A stretch of 64,000 nucleotides of DNA from Phascolarctobacterium_A sp034086985 (lineage in GTDB: Bacteria > Bacillota > Negativicutes > Acidaminococcales > Acidaminococcaceae), in contig JAXDZG010000002.1 of the NCBI GenBank assembly GCA_034086985.1, forward strand, positions 110,058 to 174,057. The letters run 5' to 3'. Both the position numbers and the translations under genes were made by a program. Under the pieces are notes generated by a model, which made no database searches, was not told the origin of the DNA, and saw only the letters and a program-made list of their open reading frames with translations. Below are positions 1-9,474 of the stretch, piece by piece. How positions within the stretch are numbered: the stretch's first letter is position 1; every line of letters starts with the position of its first letter.

Positions 1-2
1 TG

Positions 3-1313
3 GGCGTATATGACCCGCAGGATTTGCAAAAAAAGGTTACCGAGCAATGCAACCAGATGTCGCCGGTAGTGAGAGCTTTATTTACGATTTGCGAGCTTGA
101 CAACAGCATCATCGTTGCTGCAGAAATTCCCGGCATAGATGTGGCGGAACGCCCTTGCTTTTATCGTGGAACCGGCAGGCTGCGTGGTTCCTTTATTCGC
201 GTGGGTGATGCTGATGAGCCCATGAGTGAATACGAGATTTACAGCTATGATGCTTTTCGTAAGCGTATTAGGGACGATATTCGTGAAGCGCCGGGAGCCA
301 GGCGCAGCTTCCTTGACGAAGAAAAGCTTGCAGCATTTCTGCAGGCTGTAAAAAGGGACCGTAAGCATTTGTCTTTGCATGTGGGCGATGAGGATATTTT
401 GGAGCTCATGGGAGTGACTATTAATAGGCAGCCAACTCTAGCAGGGGAGCTGTGCTTTTCCAAATATCCTCAGGGAGTATTTCCCCAGCTATGTATTACG
501 GCGGTGGCCTTGCCGGGGAAGGTGATGGGGGAGCCGGGCCTTGAGGGCGAGCGCTTTATTGATAACGAGCGCATTACGGGCACCATCGCAGAGATGGTGG
601 ATGAGGCAGTGGATTTTGTCAATCGCAATAGCCGCCATAGCACGATTATTGATGACAAGGGCAAGCGTATGGATAGGGATGAGTATCCTCTCAAGGCTGT
701 GCGCGAGGCCATTTTAAATGCACTGGTGCATCGGGATTATAGCATTCATTCGGAAAATGTGCCCGTGCGAATTGAGCTTTATCGGGACCGTCTGGAGATT
801 ATTTCCAGTGGTGGCTTATATGGTAGATTAACGCTGGATGCCTTGGGCAAAATGCGCCCTGATACTCGCAACAGTGCTTTGGCCAATATTTTGGAGATCA
901 TGCATGTGACTGAAAATCGCTATAGTGGTATTCCCACCATTTATTATGAGCTGAAGCAGGCACAGCTGCCGGACCCTGTTTTTACTATACGGCAGGGTGA
1001 ATTTGTGGTTATTTTTAAGAGCAAGATTGCCCAGATTTATGAATTGTCCAAGCCCCAAGTGCTTATGGCCAAGGAGGCTGTGGAGCCTTATGGCGTTAAG
1101 CCTAAAAAGCAGGCCTTGACCATGGAGGAAAGCCTGCTGGAGTTTTGTGAGCAGCCTCGCGCACGGCAAGAGATCATCGACTTTTTGGGCTTTTCCAGAT
1201 ATTATGCTATGTCCAAAATTGTGCAGCCACTGCTGGATGCAGGCAAGCTGGCTTTGACCATGCCGGATAAGCCTAAAAGCTCGAAGCAGCGGTATGTGAG
1301 GGTTTTAGGATGA
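3..1313 (+). CDS. AlbA_2/ATPase-domain putative transcriptional regulator (5'-truncated by window edge)
   Basis: The frame is open to the left edge of the window, so the true start lies outside; the first in-frame start-like codon (TTG at 24) has no convincing ribosome site. The visible N-terminal part resembles the C-terminal half of an AlbA_2 (Schlafen-type, divergent AAA_4) domain, with a motif like FYRGTGRLRGSFIRVGDAD. It is followed by a GHKL-like HATPase_c_4 segment (AVREAILNALVHRDYS, then IELYRDRLEIISSGG), and the C-terminus looks like a winged helix. Proteins of this architecture are usually annotated as putative DNA-binding or RecG-like transcriptional regulators; their ligand and targets are rarely known. 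A weak hairpin follows the stop, and addB starts about 220 bp downstream, so this gene is probably a separate unit. Confidence 0.75.
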   Translation, partial: GVYDPQDLQKKVTEQCNQMSPVVRALFTICELDNSIIVAAEIPGIDVAERPCFYRGTGRLRGSFIRVGDADEPMSEYEIYSYDAFRKRIRDDIREAPGARRSFLDEEKLAAFLQAVKRDRKHLSLHVGDEDILELMGVTINRQPTLAGELCFSKYPQGVFPQLCITAVALPGKVMGEPGLEGERFIDNERITGTIAEMVDEAVDFVNRNSRHSTIIDDKGKRMDRDEYPLKAVREAILNALVHRDYSIHSENVPVRIELYRDRLEIISSGGLYGRLTLDALGKMRPDTRNSALANILEIMHVTENRYSGIPTIYYELKQAQLPDPVFTIRQGEFVVIFKSKIAQIYELSKPQVLMAKEAVEPYGVKPKKQALTMEESLLEFCEQPRARQEIIDFLGFSRYYAMSKIVQPLLDAGKLALTMPDKPKSSKQRYVRVLG

Positions 1314-1321
1314 TGGATAAG

Positions 1322-1352
1322 CCTCCCCTGACTGATGTTGTGGGAGGTTTTT
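1322..1352 (+). terminator. Weak intrinsic terminator after the AlbA-type gene
   Basis: CCTCCC (1322-1327) can pair with GGGAGG (1342-1347) across a 14-nt loop, and TTTTT follows at 1348-1352. The position just past the stop codon at 1313 fits a terminator. The loop is long, so efficiency is uncertain. Confidence 0.45.
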
Positions 1353-1537
1353 GCGTGAGATTAATAAAAACCATGAAATTCAATATAAACATTTGTTTCC
1401 TGTTGCGTTTCGCAAGGGATAAATATTTAGTATATCTGTACTTTTACAAGAGACAGCCACCTGCAAGGTGGGTTGGCTTTAAGCTGAAAGTCCGAATTTG
1501 TTGAATCTGGAACGTGTGTAAGAAAGAGTGAGAGGCT

Positions 1538-4500
1538 ATGGCGAAACTATTTATAACCCCTTTAGGAAGCAGCTGTCGTGATAAATTCTGTGAAGAGCTA
1601 CAAGGCTTAGAGTACGGTAAGGGAGCTATCGTACTGCCAAACCGCATAGTGATGGATAATGTACGCAAGCGCTATGCCAATGTGGAGACGATTGGTATCG
1701 ATACATTGGCTACAAAGCTATTGAATATGAACGGATATGTGACTTTTCACCAGATCAATAGGCGTAGTCAGGAGCTTATTGTGGAGGATTTTCTCCATAC
1801 CTTGGCTGAACAAAAGCAACTGGAGTATTTTGGTGAGCTTATCGAAAAGCCTGGCTTTGTCAAGGCCATGACCTCTTTAGTAGGGCAGCTTTCAAGAAGT
1901 GGTTCTACCCAACAAGAGATTGTAAGTGTTTTGAGTGCTTGGGGTAGACTTGGTCATTTGGGACAAAAGGATAAGGAAGTAGCTCTGCTTTATAAATTCT
2001 ACCGTCAATATTTAAAGGATAAGCAATGGTTTGATCTAGAGGGCAAGTACCGCTTGGCCCTATATGTATTGCAGGATGAGCAGGCAAAACTGCCATGGGA
2101 GCAGCTGTATTTTTGTGATTTTTATAGCTTTGATGCTTTGCAGCTGGAGCTTATTAAGGCTTTGGGTAAACGCTGCAAGGTACAAATTGGTTTGTGCTAT
2201 GAAAAAAATCTTGAAGGAACGGAGCGGGAGAAGCTCTTTGAAGCTACCAAAGCTACCTATATGGAGCTGGAATCCTTCTGCCTTGAGGAGGGTATAGAGC
2301 AGTATGCTCCTTCTTATGAAGTTTCTAGTGGCTGTGCTCATCTAATTCAGAGCTTCGGCTTACAATGCACTGCCATGCCTCAAAGCGATGCTGTGCAGCT
2401 ATATGGCTTTACCAAGAACGAACAGGAGCTAAGATATGCTTTGACTCAGGTGAAGCGCTTGCTCAAGGAGGGGGTCGCTTCGGAGCAAGTTCTCATTACT
2501 GTGCGCGATTTAAATCAGTTCACTGGCTTACGCCTTATTGCTGATGAATATGGTGTGCCTATTAATCTTGCACAAACAAGCAGTCTAGCAGTACAGCCTC
2601 TAACGGAGCTGCTAAAGCTTGCTTTAAAGGCTGCAGTGGACAACCATGATGGCGCTGAAGCCTACATTAAGCTTTTAACAGCACCCTTAGCGCGTATTTT
2701 GCTACACATAGATGGTGAGGCCATTAATCAATTACGTCAGGAAAACTATTTTAAGTCTCGCAGCAGTGTGCAAGAAAAAATGCGGGAGGAAGGCTTATTA
2801 GACGCTGTCATTCAACAAATAGATGTATTTTTGCAGAATGTGTCAGCAAAAGCAGAACTTGTTACCTATGCTAAGCAAATGCTAGAGCTAGTTTCGCAAT
2901 TGCAGCTGGAAAGAACTATGGGCTTACTATATAAGGAAGGCAAAATTGAGCTCGCAGGGATGCGTCTCGTGTTACAAAGCAAAGGACTGTTAGTGCAGGC
3001 TATCCAGCAGCTCATGGATGATTATGTAAGCTGTGGACAGGCTGAAAAGCCTCTTACCTTAACTGAATGGCAGCAAATTCTGGCAGATGCCGTACAAGAG
3101 GCCAATATTGTTATTCAGCAAGGACGACCGGATGGTGTTTTGCTCACAGAGGTAACCAATGTACAGGGTTTAGCCTTTGATTATGTATTTGTGTTGGGCC
3201 TGCGAGAAGGAGTATTTCCCAAGGTTAATAACGAGAACTGGATTTATAATGATAAAGAGCGTAAGGAGCTTAAGGGAGCAGGCTTGGAGCTGCCCAATAC
3301 ATCTTTGGCCTATGCTGAGGATGCAGGCTTTTTCGGAGCGACCCTTGGCTGCGCGTGTAAACAGCTGGTGCTGAGCTATTTTCAAGATGACCAGGCAGGA
3401 GCTAGCGCATATATAGGCTCAGTGCAAAGACTTTTTATCGATGCTAAGCCACACATCAACAATAAGGGTGAGGCAGAGGAGCAGGAGCAGCAGGTGGTTA
3501 TCAATCCGGCTAAGCACTGTGCCTCGGCGGAAGAATTGTCCCAAGGTGTACGTCGAACAAATGATGCTTGGCTACGAGAATACTGGAGTGTGCATACTCT
3601 AGAAGCAGCCGAAGCTGATTATAGGCGCAGGGAAAATATGCAGTATAATGGAGTACTTACAGATGGTGCTTTGCAAAAACAGGTAGCAAAAGAGGTAGGA
3701 ACAAGCTTTAGTGCCAGCGCCTTGGAGCTCTATGCAGCCTGTCCCTTCCAATATTTGGGACAGCGCGTGTGGCGTCAGCAGGAATTCGCTGCCATGGAGG
3801 ATGAGCTCACACCAGTAGATGAGGGAGACTTACTGCACCAGGTGCTGGCAAGCTTTACCGAAAAGCATCTATATGCGAAAATAAGTGAGTTACCCTTGGC
3901 TGATTTGGAGCAAGAATTGGCAGATATTTTTGAGGACGCAGCACAGGAGGCTTTGGCGCAGGGTAAAATAGTGAATAGCTTGCTTTGGCAAGCAGAAGCA
4001 CCGCGTTTGCTGGCCATGCTGAAGCGTTGGCTGCGCTATGAGTACGAGGACCAAAAGGGTTGGAGCTTCACTCCCTGTGCTGTGGAATGGGACTTTAGCT
4101 CTAAAAATGGCAAGCCATTACACATGCGTCTAAGTGATGGCACTAGAGTTTCCTTAAATGGGCGCATTGATAGAATTGATAGTGATGGGCAGCGCCTATT
4201 TGTTACGGACTATAAGCGCAGCTCAGGCTCTGTGCCTAGCAGCAAGGATTTAGCAACGGGCTTTGATGTGCAGCTGCCCCTGTATATGCTGGCTGTAGCA
4301 GGCCTGTATAAGGATGCTAATCGTGTGGCCGGTGGCTGTTATTATGTATTGCAAAAGGGTGAACGCAAGAGTAGCCTGTTATTAGAACAAGTGGACAATG
4401 ATAATGTTGTTGATGGCAAACGCTATACCAAGGAGATTAGCCAGAGCTGGGATAGCTTCCAAGGCTTTGCCCAAAAGCTGATTGCCGGGTATATTGAAGG

Positions 4501-4621
4501 GATTTATACCGGGAATTTTGCTGTGGCTCCGCGCAAAAGCTGCAGTGATTATTGCCAGTTGAAGGATATATGTCGTTTAGCACAAGTGGGACAGGACAAG
4601 GGAGGCAGTGAAAATGAGTGA
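1538..4621 (+). CDS. addB: ATP-dependent helicase/deoxyribonuclease subunit B (AddB)
   Basis: This is the AddB subunit of the AddAB helicase-nuclease, which resects double-strand breaks up to Chi sites before RecA loading. At 1027 residues it is a little shorter than Bacillus AddB. A UvrD-C-like block lies near residues 538-562 (EVTNVQGLAFDYVFVLGL). The C-terminal PD-(D/E)XK nuclease has its VTDYKRS motif near residue 890. Cysteines near 734 and in a C-x3-C-x5-C cluster near 1001-1011 fit the iron-sulfur staple known in AddB. The N-terminus (LFITPLGSSCRDKF) lacks a recognisable Walker A GKS/T, as in RexB-type subunits. The ATG at 1538 has a GAGAGG upstream. The 3' end overlaps addA by 8 nt, so the pair should be translationally coupled. 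Confidence 0.93.
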   Translation: MAKLFITPLGSSCRDKFCEELQGLEYGKGAIVLPNRIVMDNVRKRYANVETIGIDTLATKLLNMNGYVTFHQINRRSQELIVEDFLHTLAEQKQLEYFGELIEKPGFVKAMTSLVGQLSRSGSTQQEIVSVLSAWGRLGHLGQKDKEVALLYKFYRQYLKDKQWFDLEGKYRLALYVLQDEQAKLPWEQLYFCDFYSFDALQLELIKALGKRCKVQIGLCYEKNLEGTEREKLFEATKATYMELESFCLEEGIEQYAPSYEVSSGCAHLIQSFGLQCTAMPQSDAVQLYGFTKNEQELRYALTQVKRLLKEGVASEQVLITVRDLNQFTGLRLIADEYGVPINLAQTSSLAVQPLTELLKLALKAAVDNHDGAEAYIKLLTAPLARILLHIDGEAINQLRQENYFKSRSSVQEKMREEGLLDAVIQQIDVFLQNVSAKAELVTYAKQMLELVSQLQLERTMGLLYKEGKIELAGMRLVLQSKGLLVQAIQQLMDDYVSCGQAEKPLTLTEWQQILADAVQEANIVIQQGRPDGVLLTEVTNVQGLAFDYVFVLGLREGVFPKVNNENWIYNDKERKELKGAGLELPNTSLAYAEDAGFFGATLGCACKQLVLSYFQDDQAGASAYIGSVQRLFIDAKPHINNKGEAEEQEQQVVINPAKHCASAEELSQGVRRTNDAWLREYWSVHTLEAAEADYRRRENMQYNGVLTDGALQKQVAKEVGTSFSASALELYAACPFQYLGQRVWRQQEFAAMEDELTPVDEGDLLHQVLASFTEKHLYAKISELPLADLEQELADIFEDAAQEALAQGKIVNSLLWQAEAPRLLAMLKRWLRYEYEDQKGWSFTPCAVEWDFSSKNGKPLHMRLSDGTRVSLNGRIDRIDSDGQRLFVTDYKRSSGSVPSSKDLATGFDVQLPLYMLAVAGLYKDANRVAGGCYYVLQKGERKSSLLLEQVDNDNVVDGKRYTKEISQSWDSFQGFAQKLIAGYIEGIYTGNFAVAPRKSCSDYCQLKDICRLAQVGQDKGGSENE

Positions 4622-7600
4622 TTTTAAGCCTAATGATGAGCAAATGGCTGCTATTTTAGCTATTGACTCCAATGTGTCTGTTTCTGCAGGTGCTGGCAGT
4701 GGCAAAACTAAGGTTTTAGTAGAGCGCTTTTTACATATCTTGGAGCAGGATTTGCCTGCATATAGTCCCGGAAAACAACTCAAGCTGGATGCAGGCAATA
4801 TTTTAGCTATTACCTTTACGCGCAAGGCAGCAGGAGAGATGAAGGAAAGAGTGCGCAAAAGTATTGAAAAGCGCCTGGAGACTGATGTGGAGGGCTTTTG
4901 GCGCAAGCAACTGGATGCCTTAAATAGGGCACAGATTAGCACCATTCATGGCCTGTGTAGCCGTATTTTGCGAGAAAACCCTGTAGAGATGCGCTTAGAT
5001 CCTGCCTTTGTGGTGGCAGAGGAATTTGCTAGTGCGGAATTTTTAGGGGACTGTCTGGATAAATATATGCGTAGGGAGCTACGTGATGGTAATCCTGCTG
5101 TTCGCAAGCTGATTGAGGTCTATGGAGCAACGGGATTAATGCGCTTAGTGCAGAGTATCCTGCCTGCTCTGGAGGATATTTTCACTGTAACAGATTTAGG
5201 CAAGCCGTATCAGGATAATGTTGCTAGCTTGCCTGCACTCAAGGATGACCTTTGCATTTTGGTGCGTGATATGGTGCTCAAGCGCAAAGATTTAGTGGGT
5301 AAAACGAGCAAAGCTGGCAAAGTCTTGGAGCAAATGGCCAAGATCATTGAGGACATCTGTACTGGTATTAAGAAGGAGCCAGTGGATTTTACTTTGTTGC
5401 AGCAATCCATAGGGGATATGCAGGCTAGGGGTGGCGTTAAAGATTACATTAATGCCATAAGAGAAAAGCAAGCTCTCATTGAAAATGTGGCTGTGGATCA
5501 AGCGGCTCTTGAGCTTTTGCCCTGTTGGCAGGAGTTTTTAGCTGGCTTAGGCAGCTATGTGCGTGAGCAAAAGCAGCAGCTAGATTTATTGAATTATGAC
5601 GACTTGGAAAATTATACGGTGGAGCTTTTGCAAAGCAATGCAGAGGTGCGCCATAAATATCAAGAGCGTTATCACTACATTATGGTGGATGAGTTTCAGG
5701 ATACCAACGATAGGCAAAGACAGCTGATTTACCTATTATGCGGTGATGATGCGGAAAAGCTCGAGGGTCAAAAGCTTTTTGTAGTGGGTGACCCTAAGCA
5801 ATCCATTTATCGTTTTCGTGGCGCAGATGTAAGCGTTTTCGCTCGTGTGCGCCGGGAAATAGAGGCCAGCGGGGGCATAAATTTGCTGCTCAAGACTAAC
5901 TATCGTACTGTGGACAAGATTTTGCTGGCAGTTAATGGTGCTTTCCGCCTTTTAATGGGTGAGGATAGCAGTAAGGATGTCTTTTATGAAGAGCTGGCCA
6001 ACCATAAACAAGGAACGGAGCTGCCCCAGCTGCTTTTAGTGGACTACAATAAGGAGTGCGGTAAAAGTAAATTTCAGGTAGAAGCTGAAGCGGTGGCTAT
6101 GGCTATAGAGGCCTATCATGAAGGGCGCGATTATGAAGGAAAGCAATTGCTGGCACCCAAGGTTCCCTACGGCAAAATGGCGATTTTGTTGCGTGCCATG
6201 ACGCACAGTGAGGATTTGGCAAATGCTCTGCAGGAGCGTGGCATTCCCTATGAAATTGTAGACGGCAAGGGCTTTTATGAGTGCCAAGAGGTTCTGGATA
6301 TGCTACATTTGCTAGGAGCTCTGGGCAATAGATATAATAGCTTAGAGCTGGCCGGCGTACTGCGTTCTCCCTATTTTGGCCTGAATGATGAAACTTTGAC
6401 TAAGCTGTTTTTGCAAAAGGCAGCTTGCCTATGGGACGCTGTGCAGGGAGCAGAATATAGCGCCTTTCCAGAGGAACAGGCCACTTTGCTTAATAGAGCA
6501 GCCCAAATTTTACAAAGGCTGCGCCAGCAGGCTTCTCTTGTGGCTTTGCCTGAGTTGTGGCAATGTGTATGGCAGGAGCTGGCTGTGGATGCAGTGCTAT
6601 CAGTGCAGGAGCATGGAGCAAATAAGCTGGCCAATGTACAAAAGCTGCGCCAGCTGTCTTTAGAATATAGTGCTCAGCAGCAGGGTACTTTGGTGGATTG
6701 GTTGGATTATGTCAAGAGGCTGCGTGCTGCGGAAGCTAGGGAAACTACTGCTAATTTAGGAGCAGAGGATGCGGTACAAATTATGACTATCCATAAATCC
6801 AAGGGCTTGGAGTTTGGCACAGTATTCCTGCCTTATTTAAATAGCAATACACAGCCTGACACGGCAGAGATTAAATATTTGCGCGGTGTAGGCTTGGGCA
6901 TTAAGGCTCCTGACAAGAAGGGCGTTTTGCAGAATACTATTGTTTTGCAGAAGGTGAAGGAAGAGGATAAAAAGCTGGATTTAGAGGAACGTAAGCGCCA
7001 GCTGTATGTGGCCATGACCAGAGCTGAGGCTCGTCTCATCATGACTGGTATTGCCGAGGGAAAGAATGATAAAGCCCTAGAGGAGCTGAGCTGGCTTAAG
7101 CAGCTGCTGCAGATTTATGAAAATGATAGCGTAGTAGAAATTAAGCCTCTTGTAATTCAGGATAAAGAGGCTAACGGTTTGGAGCAGGCGTTTAGTTCTG
7201 CTGTAAGTAGGGAAGAATTAGAGAATATAGCTCCCTTGCCTACATATGCTGATAAGGGTCCTCGCGCTTTCAGCCCGTCGTCGCTACAGGTCTACCTGCA
7301 CTGCCAGCGCCAGTACTTCTATCAATATGTGATGGGCCTGCCCCAGGTGGAGCCCTCTCCCCAGCTTCCTTCTTCTACATCCATCTCTGCTAAAGACTTG
7401 GGCTCCATCGTACACAGGACGCTGGAGCTGTATAAGGGAGACTTAGAGGCTGCTTTAGCCAAGGCTACCCAAGAGGTAGCACCCTTCTACCAAGGTGAGG
7501 AAGCGCGCACAATGCTGGAGAATTATCTGGCTAGCGACTTGTACAAGGGTATTCCTAAGGAGCAAAAGCGGGAGCTGGCCTTCACCCTATATGAAAAAAA

Positions 7601-8090
7601 TAACATCGTGCTAAGCGGTATCATCGACTGCCTGGGCGTTAAGGCGGATGGCTCCTTGCTGCTAGTGGATTACAAAACAGGTAGGCCACCCGTGGAGGGT
7701 GCTGTCAATAAGGGCTATGCCTATCAGCTGGCTATTTACGAAAGGGTAGTGCGTGAGCGCTGGGCCAAGGCTCAAAATGGTGAAGAAGCGCCTAAGCTTA
7801 CGGCAGAGCTACACTTCTTGCGCAACAATAGTGCGTGGAACTTGGAGACTGTGCAAAATGGTGAGGCTTCGGACTACTACGCCGAAGCGCTGGCCTTGTG
7901 CGAAGAGATAAGTAAAAAGAGCGCAGAAGGTGAGTTCTCCTGTGTAACACAAAAGTATGGTAAAAAAGAACAAGTTGCAGCATCTTGCGAAGACAATGCT
8001 ATTGCAGAACAAAATTCAGTAAAAAATAATACTCAAGGGGTTGCAGCCTGCGACTATTGCCCCTATAATTATGTATGTAACCATAAATGA
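4614..8090 (+). CDS. addA: ATP-dependent helicase/nuclease subunit A (AddA)
   Basis: AddA is the UvrD-like motor and second nuclease of AddAB. Walker A GAGSGKT is near residue 26, Walker B DEFQDT near 358, GDPKQSIYRFRGAD near 391, TIHKSKGLE near 724 and YVAMTRAEA near 797; the nuclease motif LLVDYKTGR is near 1016. Length (1158 residues) is normal. A GTG at 4608 is possible, but ATG 4614 sits 8 nt from GGAGG (4601-4605) and is preferred. Unusually, the nuclease domain also carries a cysteine near 895 and a C-x2-C-x5-C cluster near residue 1150 at the extreme C-terminus, a pattern like the iron-sulfur nuclease staple expected in the partner subunit. Confidence 0.95.
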   Translation: MSDFKPNDEQMAAILAIDSNVSVSAGAGSGKTKVLVERFLHILEQDLPAYSPGKQLKLDAGNILAITFTRKAAGEMKERVRKSIEKRLETDVEGFWRKQLDALNRAQISTIHGLCSRILRENPVEMRLDPAFVVAEEFASAEFLGDCLDKYMRRELRDGNPAVRKLIEVYGATGLMRLVQSILPALEDIFTVTDLGKPYQDNVASLPALKDDLCILVRDMVLKRKDLVGKTSKAGKVLEQMAKIIEDICTGIKKEPVDFTLLQQSIGDMQARGGVKDYINAIREKQALIENVAVDQAALELLPCWQEFLAGLGSYVREQKQQLDLLNYDDLENYTVELLQSNAEVRHKYQERYHYIMVDEFQDTNDRQRQLIYLLCGDDAEKLEGQKLFVVGDPKQSIYRFRGADVSVFARVRREIEASGGINLLLKTNYRTVDKILLAVNGAFRLLMGEDSSKDVFYEELANHKQGTELPQLLLVDYNKECGKSKFQVEAEAVAMAIEAYHEGRDYEGKQLLAPKVPYGKMAILLRAMTHSEDLANALQERGIPYEIVDGKGFYECQEVLDMLHLLGALGNRYNSLELAGVLRSPYFGLNDETLTKLFLQKAACLWDAVQGAEYSAFPEEQATLLNRAAQILQRLRQQASLVALPELWQCVWQELAVDAVLSVQEHGANKLANVQKLRQLSLEYSAQQQGTLVDWLDYVKRLRAAEARETTANLGAEDAVQIMTIHKSKGLEFGTVFLPYLNSNTQPDTAEIKYLRGVGLGIKAPDKKGVLQNTIVLQKVKEEDKKLDLEERKRQLYVAMTRAEARLIMTGIAEGKNDKALEELSWLKQLLQIYENDSVVEIKPLVIQDKEANGLEQAFSSAVSREELENIAPLPTYADKGPRAFSPSSLQVYLHCQRQYFYQYVMGLPQVEPSPQLPSSTSISAKDLGSIVHRTLELYKGDLEAALAKATQEVAPFYQGEEARTMLENYLASDLYKGIPKEQKRELAFTLYEKNNIVLSGIIDCLGVKADGSLLLVDYKTGRPPVEGAVNKGYAYQLAIYERVVRERWAKAQNGEEAPKLTAELHFLRNNSAWNLETVQNGEASDYYAEALALCEEISKKSAEGEFSCVTQKYGKKEQVAASCEDNAIAEQNSVKNNTQGVAACDYCPYNYVCNHK

Positions 8091-8103
8091 GGGGGATTAG
8101 TGG

Positions 8104-8304
8104 ATGGAATTTTTTGCCAAGCTGGAAAGCTGGGACTATTTAGCAGGCATCATCGTGGTCATCAGCCTGTGGCTCATAACCTTTGGCATCAAGAAGCTGC
8201 ACGCGGCCAATCCGCAGCTGGTGGACGTGGCCAAGCTCAGGATGCGTGCCTACGGCGCTCTGATTGCCGCCTTGGCTTACTTTGTATGTAAAAAGCTGGC
8301 CTAG
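8104..8304 (+). CDS. Small two-segment membrane protein of unknown function
   Basis: A 66-residue protein that I do not recognise as a family. It has two hydrophobic stretches, roughly residues 14-28 (AGIIVVISLWLITFG) and 47-60 (AYGALIAALAYFV), separated by a basic segment rich in K and R. That suggests a hairpin-like inner-membrane protein. The start is ATG 8104, with GAGGGGG just upstream (8089-8095) and only 13 nt after the addA stop, so it is probably the last gene of the addBA transcript. The overlapping frame starting at 8100 reads into low-complexity sequence and is rejected. Confidence 0.6.
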   Translation: MEFFAKLESWDYLAGIIVVISLWLITFGIKKLHAANPQLVDVAKLRMRAYGALIAALAYFVCKKLA

Positions 8305-8361
8305 GCTAAACTTTAGGGCAATATTTTAGGGAGTTATTTTGCAAATGAGGGAGTAATAACA

Positions 8362-9348
8362 ATGAAAATCGCTTTTTATGCACTACGTGATTTTGACGAA
8401 TTAGCCTTTGCTGAAAAATTCAGCAAGCAATATGGCATAGATTTTGTGTGGACGGCGGAATATCCCAACGAGCACAATTTGGAGCTGGCCAAGGGCTGTG
8501 ACGGCGTGAGCTGCACCCCCTGCGAAATGCGGGAGGAGTGGGTGCGCACCTACCACAGCTACGGCGTTAAGTATATGCTGACCCGCGCCATTGGCTACGA
8601 CCATCTGCCGGCGCAGCTCATCAAGGAGCTGGACATGCATATTTCCACCACTCCTTATCCTACGGAATGCGTGGCTGAGTACGCCCTGATGCTGATTTTG
8701 TGCAGCATTCGCAAATTCCAGCAGTCCATGCTGCGTGCTGCGGCCCAGGACTATACCCTGAAGGGAAAAATGGGCAAGGACTTGTGCAATTGCACCGTGG
8801 GCGTAGTGGGCACTGGTCACATCGGTCAAATTCTCATCAAATATTTAAGCGGCTTTGGCTGTCGTATTCTGGCCTACGACCGCTTTCCGAAAAAGGAAGT
8901 GGCGGAGCAAGTGGAATATGTGGATTTGGATACGCTCTATGCCGCAAGCGATGTTATTTCCCTGCATGTGCCCTCTAACAGCGACACCTTCCATATGATT
9001 GACCAAGCAGCTATCGATAAAATGAAGGATGGCGTCATCATCGTGAACACTGCTCGTGGCAATGTTATCGACTCCAGCGCCCTTATTGCCAGTCTCAAGA
9101 GCGGTAAAATCGGCGGCGCAGGCCTGGATGTTATCGAAAACGAAGCGGGACTCTATTATTGCAATCGCATGGGTGACCATATCGATAACGACGAGCTGGC
9201 CATGCTGCGCAGCTTCCCCAATGTGATTGTCAGCCCCCATCTGGCCTTTTATGTAGAGTCCACCGTATCCAATATGCTGGAAAAGAATTTTATGGCCATC
9301 GATGCTCTGCGCAAGGGCGAGCTGAGTCCCTTTGAAATTAAGCTGTAA
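8362..9348 (+). CDS. D-isomer 2-hydroxyacid dehydrogenase (D-lactate / D-2-hydroxyglutarate type)
   Basis: A 328-residue NAD-dependent D-2-hydroxyacid dehydrogenase that should interconvert a 2-oxoacid and its D-2-hydroxyacid in the cytoplasm. The Rossmann motif GTGHIG lies at 150-155. The catalytic triad is present as Arg in NTARGN, Glu in DVIENEAG and His in SPHLAFY. The overall pattern (LTRAIGYDH, then PTECVAEYALMLIL) is closest to the fermentative D-lactate dehydrogenase/VanH/HgdH branch, and D-2-hydroxyglutarate dehydrogenase of Acidaminococcus belongs to the same branch. Substrate cannot be settled from sequence. A GAGGGAG ribosome site precedes the ATG, and a hairpin terminator follows. 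Confidence 0.88.
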   Translation: MKIAFYALRDFDELAFAEKFSKQYGIDFVWTAEYPNEHNLELAKGCDGVSCTPCEMREEWVRTYHSYGVKYMLTRAIGYDHLPAQLIKELDMHISTTPYPTECVAEYALMLILCSIRKFQQSMLRAAAQDYTLKGKMGKDLCNCTVGVVGTGHIGQILIKYLSGFGCRILAYDRFPKKEVAEQVEYVDLDTLYAASDVISLHVPSNSDTFHMIDQAAIDKMKDGVIIVNTARGNVIDSSALIASLKSGKIGGAGLDVIENEAGLYYCNRMGDHIDNDELAMLRSFPNVIVSPHLAFYVESTVSNMLEKNFMAIDALRKGELSPFEIKL

Positions 9349-9368
9349 AAGCGAGCTCAGAAGAATTT

Positions 9369-9410
9369 AGCGTCAGTACTCTGTAACAGGAGGGCTGGCG
9401 CTTTATTTTT
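9369..9410 (+). terminator. Intrinsic terminator after the hydroxyacid dehydrogenase
   Basis: AGCGTCAG (9369-9376) pairs with CTGGCGCT (9395-9402) with one G-U pair; a T-rich tract with a single A follows. Confidence 0.7.
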
Positions 9411-9434
9411 TTGCTGACCAAAGCCTACAAAGTA

Positions 9435-9443
9435 TGTTATAAT
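9435..9443 (+). promoter_or_regulatory. Extended -10 promoter of the ABC exporter gene
   Basis: TGT-TATAAT forms an extended -10 element (TGn at 9435-9437, TATAAT at 9438-9443). The -35 is poor (TGACCA at 9415-9420 at 17-nt spacing). It lies about 30 nt upstream of the ATG at 9475. Confidence 0.6.
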
Positions 9444-9474
9444 ATTATGATAAAAAATTGTTTACGAGGTAGCC

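Noticed and set aside
1454..1477. Hairpin AGCCACCT...AGGTGGGTTGGCT upstream of addB as a riboswitch.
   Set aside because: It is a single short hairpin with no T-run and no recognisable aptamer motif; insufficient support.
1310..1504. A 64-codon frame after the AlbA-type gene.
   Set aside because: It overlaps the weak terminator hairpin, has no ribosome site and reads as random sequence.
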